Assembly: GCF_007859395.1 (NCBI RefSeq)
Contig: NZ_VOHD01000003.1
Coordinates: forward strand, 603,028 to 667,027
From: Planomicrobium sp. CPCC 101110
GTDB lineage: Bacteria; Bacillota; Bacilli; Bacillales_A; Planococcaceae
Reading direction: 5' to 3'
DNA length: 64,000 nt
Shown: piece after piece, positions 1 to 8,403 of the stretch
Position numbering within the stretch: position 1 is the first letter of the stretch
Layout of the letters: each line of letters opens with the position of its first letter
Position numbers and translations under genes: made by a program
The notes under the pieces: model-generated
What the model saw: only the letters and a program-made list of their open reading frames with translations
The model's database searches: none
Told to the model about the DNA's origin: nothing

Positions 1-2
1 TG

Positions 3-203
3 CACGTCGGAGTGGAAGAACCTTTTTCTGCTGCTAAAAAAGCGCATCCCGCATTTCAGGTAACCGGTTTTGAACAACTGCAAAAACACTTGTCAGCAAG
101 CGGAATCGAAGTGAAAAATGATGACAGCATTCCAGGCGTATTGCGCTTTTTCATCGCCGACCCGTTCGGCAATCGGCTGGAGTTTTTAAAATCGGGTTTA
201 TGA
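3..203 (+). CDS. VOC (glyoxalase/bleomycin-resistance) family protein, 3' part
   Basis: The gene is cut by the left edge; the open frame runs in from base 3 and ends at a TGA. The visible 66 residues are the C-terminal half of a vicinal-oxygen-chelate fold. They include a predicted metal ligand region ending in ADPFGNRLEFLK, the usual closing motif of glyoxalase-like proteins (D-P-x-G-N-x-hydrophobic-E). The family binds a divalent metal and acts as lyase, dioxygenase or drug-binding protein. Substrate cannot be told from this fragment. It converges on the FhuF-like gene, with a shared hairpin between them. Confidence 0.75.
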   Translation, partial: HVGVEEPFSAAKKAHPAFQVTGFEQLQKHLSASGIEVKNDDSIPGVLRFFIADPFGNRLEFLKSGL

Positions 204-230
204 CTGTTTGCAGACTCAAAGCCAAAACAA

Positions 231-254
231 AACGCTCCGCAATTGCGGAGCGTT
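231..254. terminator. bidirectional hairpin between VOC gene and fhuF-like gene
   Basis: AACGCTCCGCAATTGCGGAGCGTT is a perfect self-complementary palindrome lying between two convergent genes. Short T or A runs flank it on both sides. It is a plausible intrinsic terminator for both strands. Confidence 0.6.
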
Positions 255-904
255 CATTTGTTCAATGGGCAATAAGGGCATTTGTCGGTGCCTGGCACTT
301 CTTTCAATAAGCAGCATGTGAGGCGCCTGTAATTGTTTTTCGCTTCAGGAAAAGTTTGTCCGCCTAAAAACTGATAAAAAAACGATTTGCGCATTTCAGG
401 GCGCCAAAGCTCCGCATCCATGAGGGATGCGGCATCGCGTTCGGCTTGGGCGGAATCCTGCATGCCGTACATCCAAATAACATATCCCCAAATGTTTTCC
501 CATAAAGTAACTTTAGACACATGGCCGATTTTTTTGAAGGCCTCCACGGCCGGCATGGCATATTGTTTCAAAACTATTTCCAGATCGCCTGGCTGGCGCT
601 CCCGAAGAAAACGCTCATCAATGGAAAACGAAATCCCGCTATCGTTTTTGACCAGATGGACATTATGCAGCTGTCCATCCCACATTTTGCCTTGAGCCAG
701 CAAATAAAGCTGGGCGGTAATGAAAAAGCCGAAGCGTCGCATAAAAACGGACGAGGCTACGGCTTCATTTGGTGCTTCAACTGTTTGGCTGATTTCGGCT
801 AACAGTTCAGCGGAGCGATTGTCCATGCTTTCCTGAACAGTCAAAAATCCACTCGCGCCTTTTTGGACAGCCACTTGAAAAACTTCCAATTCATTCATCA
901 TCAT
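254..904 (-). CDS. FhuF-like ferric-siderophore reductase (2Fe-2S)
   Basis: The protein has 216 residues. The C-terminus carries C197-C198-x10-C209-x2-C212, the distinctive [2Fe-2S] ligand pattern of FhuF-type reductases. These release iron from ferric hydroxamates or ferric citrate in the cytoplasm by reducing Fe(III). The start at 904 overlaps the stop of the upstream ATPase gene as ATGA, which suggests translational coupling; two more ATG codons follow immediately (901 and 898). It is the second gene of the left arm of a divergent iron-uptake locus, and expression probably depends on the Fur-box promoter near 1813. The cysteine pattern makes the family call secure. Which siderophore it handles is unknown. 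Confidence 0.85.
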   Translation of the reverse strand: MMMNELEVFQVAVQKGASGFLTVQESMDNRSAELLAEISQTVEAPNEAVASSVFMRRFGFFITAQLYLLAQGKMWDGQLHNVHLVKNDSGISFSIDERFLRERQPGDLEIVLKQYAMPAVEAFKKIGHVSKVTLWENIWGYVIWMYGMQDSAQAERDAASLMDAELWRPEMRKSFFYQFLGGQTFPEAKNNYRRLTCCLLKEVPGTDKCPYCPLNK

Positions 905-1728
905 GAACCGAGTTTGGCTTCCCGGAGTTCCGGAACGATGCAGCGGCCTCTGCCGAATGGCACACAATGCGGCGTGCCAAACAGCGGATCTTTGGAAACT
1001 TGGCATTCCATGCCGAATACGGAGCGGACCAAATCGCAATTGATAACATCTTCCGGGGTGCCTTGGCCAAAGACTTCGCCGTCTTTAATGGCGATAATAT
1101 TGTGGGCATAGCGGGAAGCCAAGTTCAAATCATGGAGCACCATGATAATTGTACGGCCCTGTGTTTCGTTCAGTTCAAACAGAAGATCGAGAATTTCGAT
1201 TTGGTGGGTCATGTCCAGATATGTTGTTGGCTCGTCCAATAGAATAATGTCGGTATCCTGGGCCAGAGTCATGGCAATCCATGCGCGCTGGCGCTGGCCG
1301 CCGGACAATTCGTCGACTGGCTTGTCGCGGAATTCATCGACGCGTGTCGCTTTCATCGCCGCTTCGACTTTTTCCGTATCTTCCTCAGTCCAGCGCTTCA
1401 GCCAAGACTGGTGCGGATAACGCCCTTGTTTCACTAAATCGTGGACCGTCAAGCCTTCCGGCGATACCGGCGATTGCGGCAAGATGCCCATTTTCTTCGC
1501 AACTTCCCGCGAAGACATGCGGTGCACTTCTTTGCCTTCCAATAAGATTGAACCTTCTTGTGGTTTCAATAAACGCGCGATTGAGCGAAGAAGAGTGGAT
1601 TTGCCACAGCCGTTGCTGCCGACAAACACCGAAATTTCGCCGCGCGGAATGGATAGATTCAAATTCTCGAATAGCAGGTTTTCATTATATCCAATAGATA
1701 GGTCGTTTGTTTGGACAGCCATCGTCAT
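901..1728 (-). CDS. iron-siderophore ABC transporter ATPase (FecE/FhuC type)
   Basis: The protein has 275 residues, standard for the family. It has Walker A GSNGCGKST (residues 37-45), a Q-loop (LPQSPVSPEG), signature LSGGQRQR, Walker B IILLDEPTTYLD and a switch histidine in VLHDLN. The E-P-T-T-Y-L-D form of Walker B and D-loop is typical of iron-chelate ATPases. The start at 1728 is chosen because GGAGG lies 9 nt upstream; a longer frame from 1746 would begin before that site. It should pair with the divergent lipoprotein (1923) and fused permease (2897), because no other ATPase gene is in the locus. The C-terminal 30 residues after FGMECQV extend past the ATPase core and contain no motif I recognise. 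Confidence 0.9.
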   Translation of the reverse strand: MTMAVQTNDLSIGYNENLLFENLNLSIPRGEISVFVGSNGCGKSTLLRSIARLLKPQEGSILLEGKEVHRMSSREVAKKMGILPQSPVSPEGLTVHDLVKQGRYPHQSWLKRWTEEDTEKVEAAMKATRVDEFRDKPVDELSGGQRQRAWIAMTLAQDTDIILLDEPTTYLDMTHQIEILDLLFELNETQGRTIIMVLHDLNLASRYAHNIIAIKDGEVFGQGTPEDVINCDLVRSVFGMECQVSKDPLFGTPHCVPFGRGRCIVPELREAKLGS

Positions 1729-1812
1729 TGTGTAATTCCTCCACATCTTTCGCTGGTTAAATAACTGATAGGATTTCTCAATACGCTAACTATATCATAA
1801 AATTGCAATAAG

Positions 1813-1827
1813 TGAGAACGATTTTCA
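1813..1827. promoter_or_regulatory. Fur box, left arm
   Basis: TGAGAAC-G-ATTTTCA is a 7-1-7 inverted repeat close to the Bacillus Fur consensus TGATAAT-n-ATTATCA. It lies 85 bp upstream of the ATPase start and should repress the ATPase-fhuF transcript when iron is plentiful. Confidence 0.6.
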
Positions 1828-1846
1828 CTATAATTCAAAAAAATCC

Positions 1847-1875
1847 TTTACAAATGTGACGAAAAACAATAGAAT
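1847..1875 (+). promoter_or_regulatory. sigma-A promoter of the siderophore-binding gene
   Basis: TTTACA (1847-1852), a 17-bp spacer, then TAGAAT (1870-1875). Transcription would begin near 1882, just before the Fur box at 1886-1900, so bound Fur would block initiation. Confidence 0.65.
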
Positions 1876-1885
1876 GAAAACGTAT

Positions 1886-1900
1886 TGAGAATCATTATCA
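1886..1900. promoter_or_regulatory. Fur box, right arm
   Basis: TGAGAAT-C-ATTATCA matches the 7-1-7 Fur consensus at all but one arm position. It covers the predicted transcription start of the lipoprotein-permease operon. Confidence 0.8.
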
Positions 1901-1922
1901 AATAACCTTGGGGGTTAAAAAT

Positions 1923-2897
1923 ATGCAACAGCGAATTTTATTGTTATTGGCAACATTGGTGCTTGTCCTTGCAGGATGTTCTTCTGCAAGCGAAGAGCCG
2001 CCAGCGACAGAAACAGCAGCGGAACCCGTTACAATTACAGGGACAAATGGAGAAGTGACGCTGGATGCGCCAGCTAAAAAAGTCGTCGTTCTTGAATGGA
2101 CTTATGCTGAAGATTTGCTGGCGGTTGGCGTTCAGCCGGCAGGTATGGCGGACATCGCTGATTATGGAAACTATGTCAATATCGAACCGCAGTTGGATGA
2201 AACAGTAGCAGACGTGGGAGGGCGGCAAGAACCTAACTTGGAAGCGATTGCCGCCATTGAGCCGGATTTGATCATCGGCGTCAGTTTCCGCCATGATGCA
2301 ATGCTTGCGGATCTGGAAAAAATCGCACCGACGGTAATTTTCAATCCATATCCGGAAGATGAAAGCATCGATCTTTATGAGGAAATGGAAACAACATTCA
2401 AAGAAATTGCAAAAGCTGTAGATAAAACTGCAGAAGCCGACCAAGTGCTTGCAGATCTAGAAAGCGAATACGAAGAAAAAGCGGCTGAGATTGAAGCGGC
2501 GGACCTGAAGACAAAAGACGTTATCTTAACTTTGGCTTACACAGGGCCACAGGCGCCGGAAATTCGCGTCTTTACGCCAAACTCCATGGCATCGATCATT
2601 TTGGAGCGCATCGGCTTGAACAATGTCCACCAACCGGATCAATTTGAAATATTCGGCTCTAGCACATTCAATGTCGAAGGCTTAGTGAAATATGAAAATG
2701 CCAACTATTTGTATACGGTGCCGGACGAAGATAATATTTACGAAAACCAATTAAAAGGCAATGAAGTATGGGAAAACCTGGCTTTTGTTAAAGAAGGCCG
2801 CACATACGATTTAGGCGCTGACACGTGGCTGTACGGAGGCCCTTTATCAGCGAAGACACTCATGAACCAAATTACGGAAGTTATGGTGAATAACTAA
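1923..2897 (+). CDS. iron-siderophore (ferric citrate type) substrate-binding lipoprotein
   Basis: The protein has 324 residues, with a signal peptide and lipobox LAGC (lipidated Cys19), then a low-complexity linker and a FecB/FhuD-type binding fold. Typical landmarks are VVVLEWTYAEDLLAVGV near the N-terminus, NLEAIAAIEPDLIIG in the middle, and a single long backbone helix region in place of a flexible hinge. The EWTYAEDLLAVGV and WLYGGPLSA segments recall ferric-citrate binders such as FecB/YfmC, so ferric citrate is the best guess. The start at 1923 has GGGGG 8 nt upstream; a TTG at 1908 overlaps the ribosome site and is rejected. The permease start overlaps the stop by one base. Confidence 0.88.
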   Translation: MQQRILLLLATLVLVLAGCSSASEEPPATETAAEPVTITGTNGEVTLDAPAKKVVVLEWTYAEDLLAVGVQPAGMADIADYGNYVNIEPQLDETVADVGGRQEPNLEAIAAIEPDLIIGVSFRHDAMLADLEKIAPTVIFNPYPEDESIDLYEEMETTFKEIAKAVDKTAEADQVLADLESEYEEKAAEIEAADLKTKDVILTLAYTGPQAPEIRVFTPNSMASIILERIGLNNVHQPDQFEIFGSSTFNVEGLVKYENANYLYTVPDEDNIYENQLKGNEVWENLAFVKEGRTYDLGADTWLYGGPLSAKTLMNQITEVMVNN

Positions 2898-4858
2898 TGC
2901 AAGGAAAAGTAAAACAGAAGTCCTTTGTCTCTTTGGCAGGGGGCTTTTTCCTGCTTATTGCGCTATCCCTCGTCCATTTGACGCAAGGGCAAGCGGATTA
3001 CACATCAATAGAGCTCCTCCAAGGAGTCTGGGCAGAAGGCCGTATCCAGGATATCGTCACAAGCCTCAGGCTGCCGCGGCTCGTCATCGGGCTATTGGCG
3101 GGCGGGGCGTTGGCAGTGTCCGGCGCCGTCCTGCAGACATTGACCAACAATCCGCTTGCTTCGCCAGGGACGTTGGGAATCAATGCCGGCGCATTTTTCT
3201 TCGTGGTTGTCTCGGTTATTTTCTTTCCTTCGTTCTTTGGGCAATTTCCATTCATCACGGCACTTTTAGGGGCGGTCATTTCTTCTCTATTGGTTGTGGG
3301 GCTATCAGGAAAGCAAATGGATCCCGTTCGGGTCGCGCTTACAGGAATGATCATTTCGCTGTTATTTTCTTCAATGACCGGGGCGATGCAATTATTGTTT
3401 GAAAACCAGACCAATGGCCTCTTTTTATGGGGGTCAGGGACTCTCGTCCAATTGAATTGGGACGGAGTGCAATTTGCGGCGCCGGTCATTGCTGCTTTCC
3501 TGCTTGCTTCCTTATTGCTTGCAAAATCGATGGACGTGCTGTCGCTTGGTGAAGACATAGCTTCATCTCTCGGCCAAAATGTCCAACTCGTCAAGCTGTC
3601 TGCATGGGGAGCCGCCATCGTACTGTCCGCTGCGACAGTAAGTGTCGTCGGGCCAATCGGCTTTATCGGCCTGATGGCGCCACACATTGTCCGGATGATG
3701 GGAATCCGAGGCCATTTGCCGATTTTCATCCACTCCTTTTTATGGGGGAGTGTCATGCTAATCGGAGCTGATGTGCTTGGGCGGCTCATCCAGCCCGGAC
3801 AGGAAGTGCCTGTCGGTGCAATGACTGCGCTGATTGGCGGACCGTGGTTGTTGTATCTGGCATGGAAGACAGCAAAATCGCTGAAACGCGGCGATCGCCA
3901 AATGGGCGGCACCACAAAACCGATTCGTTTGAAATTGGTTGTGCCGCTCCTCATGGCCATGATCGCTATCATCATAACGTTGGCGCTGAGCTTTAATGGG
4001 GCCGAATGGTCATTTGACTGGATGAAGCCGGTAGTCTGGAATTTCCGGGTGCCCCGGGTGCTTACTGCATTTATCGTCGGCGTCATGCTGGCGATTACCG
4101 GAGTGATTTTACAAGGCGTGCTCCGCAACCCATTGGCCGATTCAAGCGTACTTGGCGTTACGTCGATGGCTGGAGCTGGCGCGATGCTCCTGCTCGTCGT
4201 ATTTCCTGAAATCCCTCCGGCATTTTTGCCGCTTGGTGCAACGCTTGGTGCGGTTTTGGCGCTTGGCATCATCTTGGTGACGGCTTGGAAGAACAATTTT
4301 CAGCCGATGCTCGTCGCTTTAATGGGCATTGCCATTTCAGCCTTCGGTTCCGCCGCTACTCAAGTGTTTGTGGTCAAAGCAAAATTGGCTGTTGCCAGCG
4401 CGCTTGTCTGGCTGTCAGGGAGCACATACGGCAAAGGGTGGGAAGATGTCCAATTTGCCCTGATTTTATTTGTCCTGTTTATCTGGCCGGCAGTTTACAT
4501 CACCCGCAGCCTGGATACACTGACATTCGGCGACGATGTAGCGGCTGGCCTTGGCTTGAATATCCGCTCAACGCGTGTATGGGCATTGATCATCGGCGTA
4601 GCGATTTCAACAATTGCGGTGTCGGTGGTCGGGACAATCGGTTTTATCGGCTTAGTGGCTCCGCATATCGCGCGCCGATTGGTCGGCTTCCGCCATCTGC
4701 CCCTTATGCTTGCTTCAGGCTTGCTCGGGGGCTTGCTGCTGGTAACCGCTGATTTTATCGGACGCATTTTGATTGCACCAAAAGACATTCCAAGCGGCCT
4801 CGTCGTCGCATTGATCGGAACACCTTACTTGTTATATTTACTGCGAAAAATGAAATGA
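2897..4858 (+). CDS. fused double iron-siderophore ABC permease (FecCD x2, FhuB-like)
   Basis: The protein has 653 residues, twice the usual FecCD length, and is plainly an internal duplication. LRLPRLVIGLLAGGALAVSG near residue 50 is echoed by FRVPRVLTAFIVGVMLAITG near residue 390. VGPIGFIGLMAPHIVR is echoed by VGTIGFIGLVAPHIAR. Each half should supply about ten membrane helices and one ATPase-coupling loop, so one polypeptide replaces the usual permease pair, as in Gram-negative FhuB. The charged linker around residues 325-345 joins the halves. The ATG overlaps the lipoprotein stop (TAATG), so the two are coupled. The ATPase must come from the divergent arm. Confidence 0.9.
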   Translation: MQGKVKQKSFVSLAGGFFLLIALSLVHLTQGQADYTSIELLQGVWAEGRIQDIVTSLRLPRLVIGLLAGGALAVSGAVLQTLTNNPLASPGTLGINAGAFFFVVVSVIFFPSFFGQFPFITALLGAVISSLLVVGLSGKQMDPVRVALTGMIISLLFSSMTGAMQLLFENQTNGLFLWGSGTLVQLNWDGVQFAAPVIAAFLLASLLLAKSMDVLSLGEDIASSLGQNVQLVKLSAWGAAIVLSAATVSVVGPIGFIGLMAPHIVRMMGIRGHLPIFIHSFLWGSVMLIGADVLGRLIQPGQEVPVGAMTALIGGPWLLYLAWKTAKSLKRGDRQMGGTTKPIRLKLVVPLLMAMIAIIITLALSFNGAEWSFDWMKPVVWNFRVPRVLTAFIVGVMLAITGVILQGVLRNPLADSSVLGVTSMAGAGAMLLLVVFPEIPPAFLPLGATLGAVLALGIILVTAWKNNFQPMLVALMGIAISAFGSAATQVFVVKAKLAVASALVWLSGSTYGKGWEDVQFALILFVLFIWPAVYITRSLDTLTFGDDVAAGLGLNIRSTRVWALIIGVAISTIAVSVVGTIGFIGLVAPHIARRLVGFRHLPLMLASGLLGGLLLVTADFIGRILIAPKDIPSGLVVALIGTPYLLYLLRKMK

Positions 4859-4904
4859 AAAGCAGAGGACTGCTGATGGATTGAAGCAGGAATTTCACCA
4901 ATAT

Positions 4905-4937
4905 AAAAAACGGCTCGATCAACGCGAGCCGTTTTTT
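4905..4937. terminator. bidirectional terminator after permease
   Basis: A-run, CGGCTCG stem, 7-nt loop, CGAGCCG stem, then T6. It lies between the convergent permease and pyridoxamine-oxidase-like genes and looks functional on both strands. Confidence 0.8.
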
Positions 4938-4938
4938 A

Positions 4939-5364
4939 TTATTGCAATTCAATTGTTTGAGGCTCTTCGCCTTTTTTATTGATGAGGCGGACCCGGCTCG
5001 GCTTGATGGCCAGAATGACCAAGTTCGGATCATCTGGACCTGTAAACCAGCCCTTCAAGGCATCGTTCCATACTTTGTCAATCATGCTTTGTTCGTCGTG
5101 GATACCCATTTCGCCTTCGATTTCAAGGAAAGCATCACCGACCCCTTGACCTTCATAGCCTAAAAGAATATGGGCGTGGGGGTTAGCTTCAAGCTCCTCA
5201 ACTTTTTGGGTTTGTTTGCTGGTCGCCGTATACAATGTGAATTCGTCATTAAAAAATGTCATGTAGCGGGAATGCGGTTTGTTGTCTTTCACTGTCGCCA
5301 AAGTTCCCACATGGCTTTCTTCTAGAATTTTCAATGCATTGTTCTTCAATTCTTCTTGGGTCAT
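4939..5364 (-). CDS. pyridoxamine 5'-phosphate oxidase-fold general stress protein (YdaG-like)
   Basis: The protein has 141 residues and a split-barrel flavin-binding fold. HVGTLATVKDNKPHSRYMTF at the N-terminus is the hallmark opening of the general-stress-protein-26 group, followed by ANPHAHILLGYE and a C-terminal KGWFTGPDDPNLVILAIKPSRVRL. Members of this group bind FMN or related cofactors; enzymatic activity is rarely known. The start at 5364 has AAGGAG 8 nt upstream. The ATG two codons earlier (5370) is only 2 nt from that site and less likely. Relatives belong to the SigB regulon in Bacillus, but no clear SigB promoter is visible here. Confidence 0.85.
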   Translation of the reverse strand: MTQEELKNNALKILEESHVGTLATVKDNKPHSRYMTFFNDEFTLYTATSKQTQKVEELEANPHAHILLGYEGQGVGDAFLEIEGEMGIHDEQSMIDKVWNDALKGWFTGPDDPNLVILAIKPSRVRLINKKGEEPQTIELQ

Positions 5365-5403
5365 TGTCATCTCTCCTTTAAGTTATTAATCATATTCAAA
5401 TAA

Positions 5404-5439
5404 AAAAGAACCGTATGGAACTATTCATGCGGTTCTTTT
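5404..5439 (-). terminator. terminator/leader hairpin between 75-aa gene and stress-protein gene
   Basis: AAAAGAACCG pairs with CGGTTCTTTT around a 16-nt loop that has further pairing. On the minus strand a T-run follows, so it probably ends the small acidic-protein transcript. Confidence 0.65.
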
Positions 5440-5464
5440 GATGAAAGCTCTTGTGCATTCAATA

Positions 5465-5692
5465 TCAATCCGGATATTTCTCCTCGCTGGCTGAATTTTC
5501 TTTTGTTGCACGTGGGTTCGCTTCATCTCGCATATCTTGTTTCAAATCTTCTAATGGAATGCTATCCACATTTTGTTCTTCTTCGAACATATCTTGAATG
5601 CTTTGGTTATCAGTAGTGAATTGTTCGGGATTATCCATGGAAGGAACTGCTTTTTTTTCAGGCTTGCCATCACCAGGATGATTGTTCGTCAT
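5465..5692 (-). CDS. small acidic hypothetical protein
   Basis: The protein has 75 residues and is strongly acidic and hydrophilic, rich in Asp, Glu, Asn and Pro. It has no membrane segment, signal peptide or cysteine and is probably disordered. AGAGGTG lies 8 nt upstream of the ATG, which supports real translation. It is followed by a good terminator, so it is probably monocistronic. I do not recognise the family; similar short acidic proteins are common in Bacillaceae and Planococcaceae with unknown roles. Confidence 0.65.
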   Translation of the reverse strand: MTNNHPGDGKPEKKAVPSMDNPEQFTTDNQSIQDMFEEEQNVDSIPLEDLKQDMRDEANPRATKENSASEEKYPD

Positions 5693-5831
5693 TGATCAAG
5701 CACCTCTTTCTTTTGATGTTAGTTGTATATTCCTTTATTGGTGACATTTAAAACATGGACGGGTCTGGCAGGCAAAGTACAGGAGAGGCATTTGCGCTAT
5801 TCCGGTTATAGGAAAACCTGAGAATAGCTAC

Positions 5832-5859
5832 TTGCAGAAATACTATGATAAGATAGAAT
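5832..5859 (+). promoter_or_regulatory. sigma-A promoter of V4R-STAS gene
   Basis: TTGCAG (5832-5837), a 16-bp spacer, then TAGAAT (5854-5859). A start near 5866 leaves a 17-nt leader carrying AAAGGAG. This rules out the upstream in-frame TTG at 5832 as the start codon. Confidence 0.5.
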
Positions 5860-5882
5860 CATTGAACGAAAGGAGTTGCATC

Positions 5883-6902
5883 ATGGAAAATAAACCTTCG
5901 ATTACAGTGGGCGGATTGCAATTCAACTGGGATTTAGACAAAGGGAAATTTCAATTTGAAGGACAAGATTCCGTCCTTTTTTGGACTTCCACTGCCATGA
6001 AAATGTTCTTCGACTCGGTAGAAGAAATTTCTGGGGAAGAAGCGGCAGGTGTAGTGCTGGAAACAACCGGGTTCCGCCAAGGAATGGTGGTTGGCGATTA
6101 CTTCGCTGATAAAAAAGATGTCGATGTAGCAACAGCCGCTGGACTGATAACTAATACATATGCTTCTGCAGGTTGGGGATTGGCTGAAATCCGGGAATTG
6201 AATACGGAAGAAGGCACGCTTGAAGTTCACTTAAGCAATAGCTGGGAACATGAAATAAACGTTGCGCAAGGCAAAAAAGTGGGCGGCAATTTTCTGCCGG
6301 CCCATTATGCTGGGATTTTCACGAAACTTTTAGGGCGCAACATCTGGTATAAAGTTGTTCATCATCAAATCGAAGGATTTGATGAGACGCGGATTCAGTA
6401 TTTTCCTTCTGAGGAGAACGTTGAAAAGAACATCCACCGGCTTGCCCGCTCAAAAGAAGCGGAACAAATCAGCAAACTGGAAAATCTGGTTGAAGAAAAA
6501 ACCGCCGAGTTGAGCGAATTGATCAAAGAAATCTCTTCGCCGATCATTCCGGTTTTGGAAGACATTGTAGTCGTTCCGCTCTTAGGGACTTATGATGAGA
6601 ACCGCGCGGAAGAATTGCTGGTGAAGACCTTGCAAAACCTGCCGACCCATAAAGCGAAATACCTGGTCCTGGATTTGACCGGCTTAACAAACAAATTTAC
6701 CGAGCATGCGGCAAGTTTGATCGATAAACTTGGAGCCACCGCTTCGTTGATCGGAACGACCACAATCCTGGTTGGCATTTCGCCGCAGATGAGCATGGTC
6801 ATCGCCGAATCCGGCATCAATTTATCTAAATTCAACTGTTTCCAAACTTTGCAGCACGGCATCCACTATGCTTTGGCGCAAAATGGACGAAGCATCATCT
6901 GA
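5883..6902 (+). CDS. V4R-STAS protein, RsbR-like sensor/co-antagonist
   Basis: The protein has 339 residues. Residues ~40-185 look like a V4R ligand-binding domain (SAGWGLAEIRELN, HLSNSWEHE, GGNFLPAHYAGIF). A short coiled segment ~195-225 (QISKLENLVEEKTAELSELI) follows, then a STAS domain ~225-339. The STAS part reads like RsbR: EISSPIIPVLEDIVVVPLLG, LVLDLTGLTNKFTEHAA, and a C-terminal LSKFNCFQTLQHGIHYAL. The threonine in NKFT occupies the place of the phospho-acceptor in RsbR DTG-x-x-x-D-T motifs. RsbR proteins build stressosomes controlling SigB; this one stands alone with its own promoter and terminator. Start fixed by AAAGGAG 7 nt upstream. What the V4R domain senses is unknown. Confidence 0.8.
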   Translation: MENKPSITVGGLQFNWDLDKGKFQFEGQDSVLFWTSTAMKMFFDSVEEISGEEAAGVVLETTGFRQGMVVGDYFADKKDVDVATAAGLITNTYASAGWGLAEIRELNTEEGTLEVHLSNSWEHEINVAQGKKVGGNFLPAHYAGIFTKLLGRNIWYKVVHHQIEGFDETRIQYFPSEENVEKNIHRLARSKEAEQISKLENLVEEKTAELSELIKEISSPIIPVLEDIVVVPLLGTYDENRAEELLVKTLQNLPTHKAKYLVLDLTGLTNKFTEHAASLIDKLGATASLIGTTTILVGISPQMSMVIAESGINLSKFNCFQTLQHGIHYALAQNGRSII

Positions 6903-6908
6903 AAGAAA

Positions 6909-6943
6909 AAGCCCGTTCAACTGTTAAGTTGAACGGGCTTTTT
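6909..6943. terminator. bidirectional terminator between V4R-STAS gene and pepT
   Basis: AAGCCCGTTCAAC, a 6-nt loop and GTTGAACGGGCTT form a perfect 13-bp stem followed by a T-run. It sits between convergent genes. Confidence 0.85.
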
Positions 6944-6977
6944 GTATGGCGATATTTAGTGTCTGCAAAAAGGTATC

Positions 6978-8201
6978 TTATTTTTGTTCCATTGATTTGA
7001 CGATTTCCACAATGACTTGCGCGGCTTTTTCCATGTTCTCCGCGGAAATGAACTCGTATTTTCCGTGGTAGTTTTCACCACCGGTGAAGATGTTTGGAGT
7101 TGGCATGCCCATGTAGGACAATTGGGAGCCGTCTGTTCCACCGCGGACAGGAACGATATTCGGCTCGATGCCTAGAGTTTTGAGGGCTGCTTCTGCAGAA
7201 TCGACGATTTCCATTACCGGCTCAATTTTCTCGCGCATATTGTAGTATTGGTCTTCGATCTCAAGTTTCACAGCATCCACACCGTATTCGCCTTGCAGTT
7301 TTTCCGCTGTTTGCTGCATGAATGCTTTTTTCGCTTCAAACTCGCCTTTGTCAAAATAGCGGATAATATAGGATAAGTCGGCTTTTTCCACATCGCCATG
7401 AAAGCTGTTCAGGTGGATAAAACCTTCGTAGTCTTCTGTTAACTCAGGCACTTCGTTTTTGGGCATTTCCTGCTGGAAGCGGATCGCCACTGCGGAAGCG
7501 TTGACCATTTTATTTTTTGAAGAACCAGGATGGACGCTTTTGCCTTGGACTGTCAGCTTAGCCGCTGCAGCGTTGAAGCTTTCATACTGCAATTCGCCAA
7601 GCGGTCCGCCATCCATCGTATACGCAAAGTCCGCGCCAAAGCGGGCAACATCGAACTTGTGCGGTCCTTTGCCGATTTCTTCATCAGGAGTGAAAGCTAC
7701 ACGGATTTTGCCGTGCTTGATTTCCGGATGCTGGACCAGGTATTCCATCGCTGTCATGATTTCAGCGATGCCTGCTTTGTTGTCGGCGCCGAGCAGCGTC
7801 GTGCCGTCTGTCGTAATCAATGTATGACCGACGTAATTTTTCAATGCCGGAAAATCAGCAGGGGACATGACCACCGTTTCGCTTAACTGAATATCGTTGC
7901 CGTCGTAGTTTTCAACCCGCTGCGGATTGACGTTTTTGCCGGTGAAATCTGTCGCGGTATCAATGTGCGCCAAAAAGCCGACGACCGGAAGATCCTTGTC
8001 TGTGTTGGAAGGGAGCGTGCCGAACAGGTAGCCATGCCCGTCCATTTCGACTTCCTGAAGGCCGATTGCGTTCATTTCCTTTTCCAGCTCCCGAAGCAAA
8101 TCCCATTGTCCTGGTGTCGAAGGGGTGGAGCTGGTGGCGAAATCGGATTGCGTATCGATTTTTGCGTAGCGCACAAGGCGTTCAATTAACGTTTCTAACA
8201 T
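6978..8201 (-). CDS. pepT: peptidase T (tripeptide aminopeptidase)
   Basis: The protein has 407 residues, full length for PepT of the M20B family. It is a cytosolic di-zinc aminopeptidase that removes the N-terminal residue of tripeptides. It opens with [15 protein letters not shown]. Metal and catalytic segments are visible: [11 protein letters not shown] (His ligand), [12 protein letters not shown] (bridging Asp), [12 protein letters not shown] (catalytic and ligand Glu), [10 protein letters not shown], and [19 protein letters not shown] near the C-terminus. AGGAGG precedes the ATG. It is monocistronic by appearance, ending at the shared hairpin near 6925. Confidence 0.95.
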   Translation of the reverse strand: MLETLIERLVRYAKIDTQSDFATSSTPSTPGQWDLLRELEKEMNAIGLQEVEMDGHGYLFGTLPSNTDKDLPVVGFLAHIDTATDFTGKNVNPQRVENYDGNDIQLSETVVMSPADFPALKNYVGHTLITTDGTTLLGADNKAGIAEIMTAMEYLVQHPEIKHGKIRVAFTPDEEIGKGPHKFDVARFGADFAYTMDGGPLGELQYESFNAAAAKLTVQGKSVHPGSSKNKMVNASAVAIRFQQEMPKNEVPELTEDYEGFIHLNSFHGDVEKADLSYIIRYFDKGEFEAKKAFMQQTAEKLQGEYGVDAVKLEIEDQYYNMREKIEPVMEIVDSAEAALKTLGIEPNIVPVRGGTDGSQLSYMGMPTPNIFTGGENYHGKYEFISAENMEKAAQVIVEIVKSMEQK

Positions 8202-8363
8202 AGATGAATCCTCCTATTATATGTATTACTTCCATTTTAGCATGAAAAGAACGAATTTTGGCAATATGCGGAGAAGAAGAAACGCACCAAGAAAATTCAG
8301 ATCAACCTTATCGGCATGAAATTCTTGCCATCAAGCTTTGCATGCGAATCCGCACAAATGAAA

Positions 8364-8394
8364 AAGGCAGGGTTCCCGGGAAGGAGCCCTGCCT
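8364..8394 (-). terminator. terminator of the metNIQ-amidohydrolase operon
   Basis: AAGGCAGGG pairs with CCCTGCCTT, with partial inner pairing, and a T-run follows on the minus strand, 10 nt after the amidohydrolase gene. Confidence 0.75.
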
Positions 8395-8403
8395 TACTGT
8401 AAC

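Noticed and set aside
1281..1697. 138-codon plus-strand frame opposite the iron ATPase gene
   Set aside because: The minus strand carries a complete ATPase with all motifs; this is its shadow.
2998..4296. 432-codon open frame on the minus strand inside the fused permease gene
   Set aside because: Antisense shadow of a GC-rich membrane-protein gene. The product is Ser/Thr/Pro-rich without a fold, and no ribosome site is visible.
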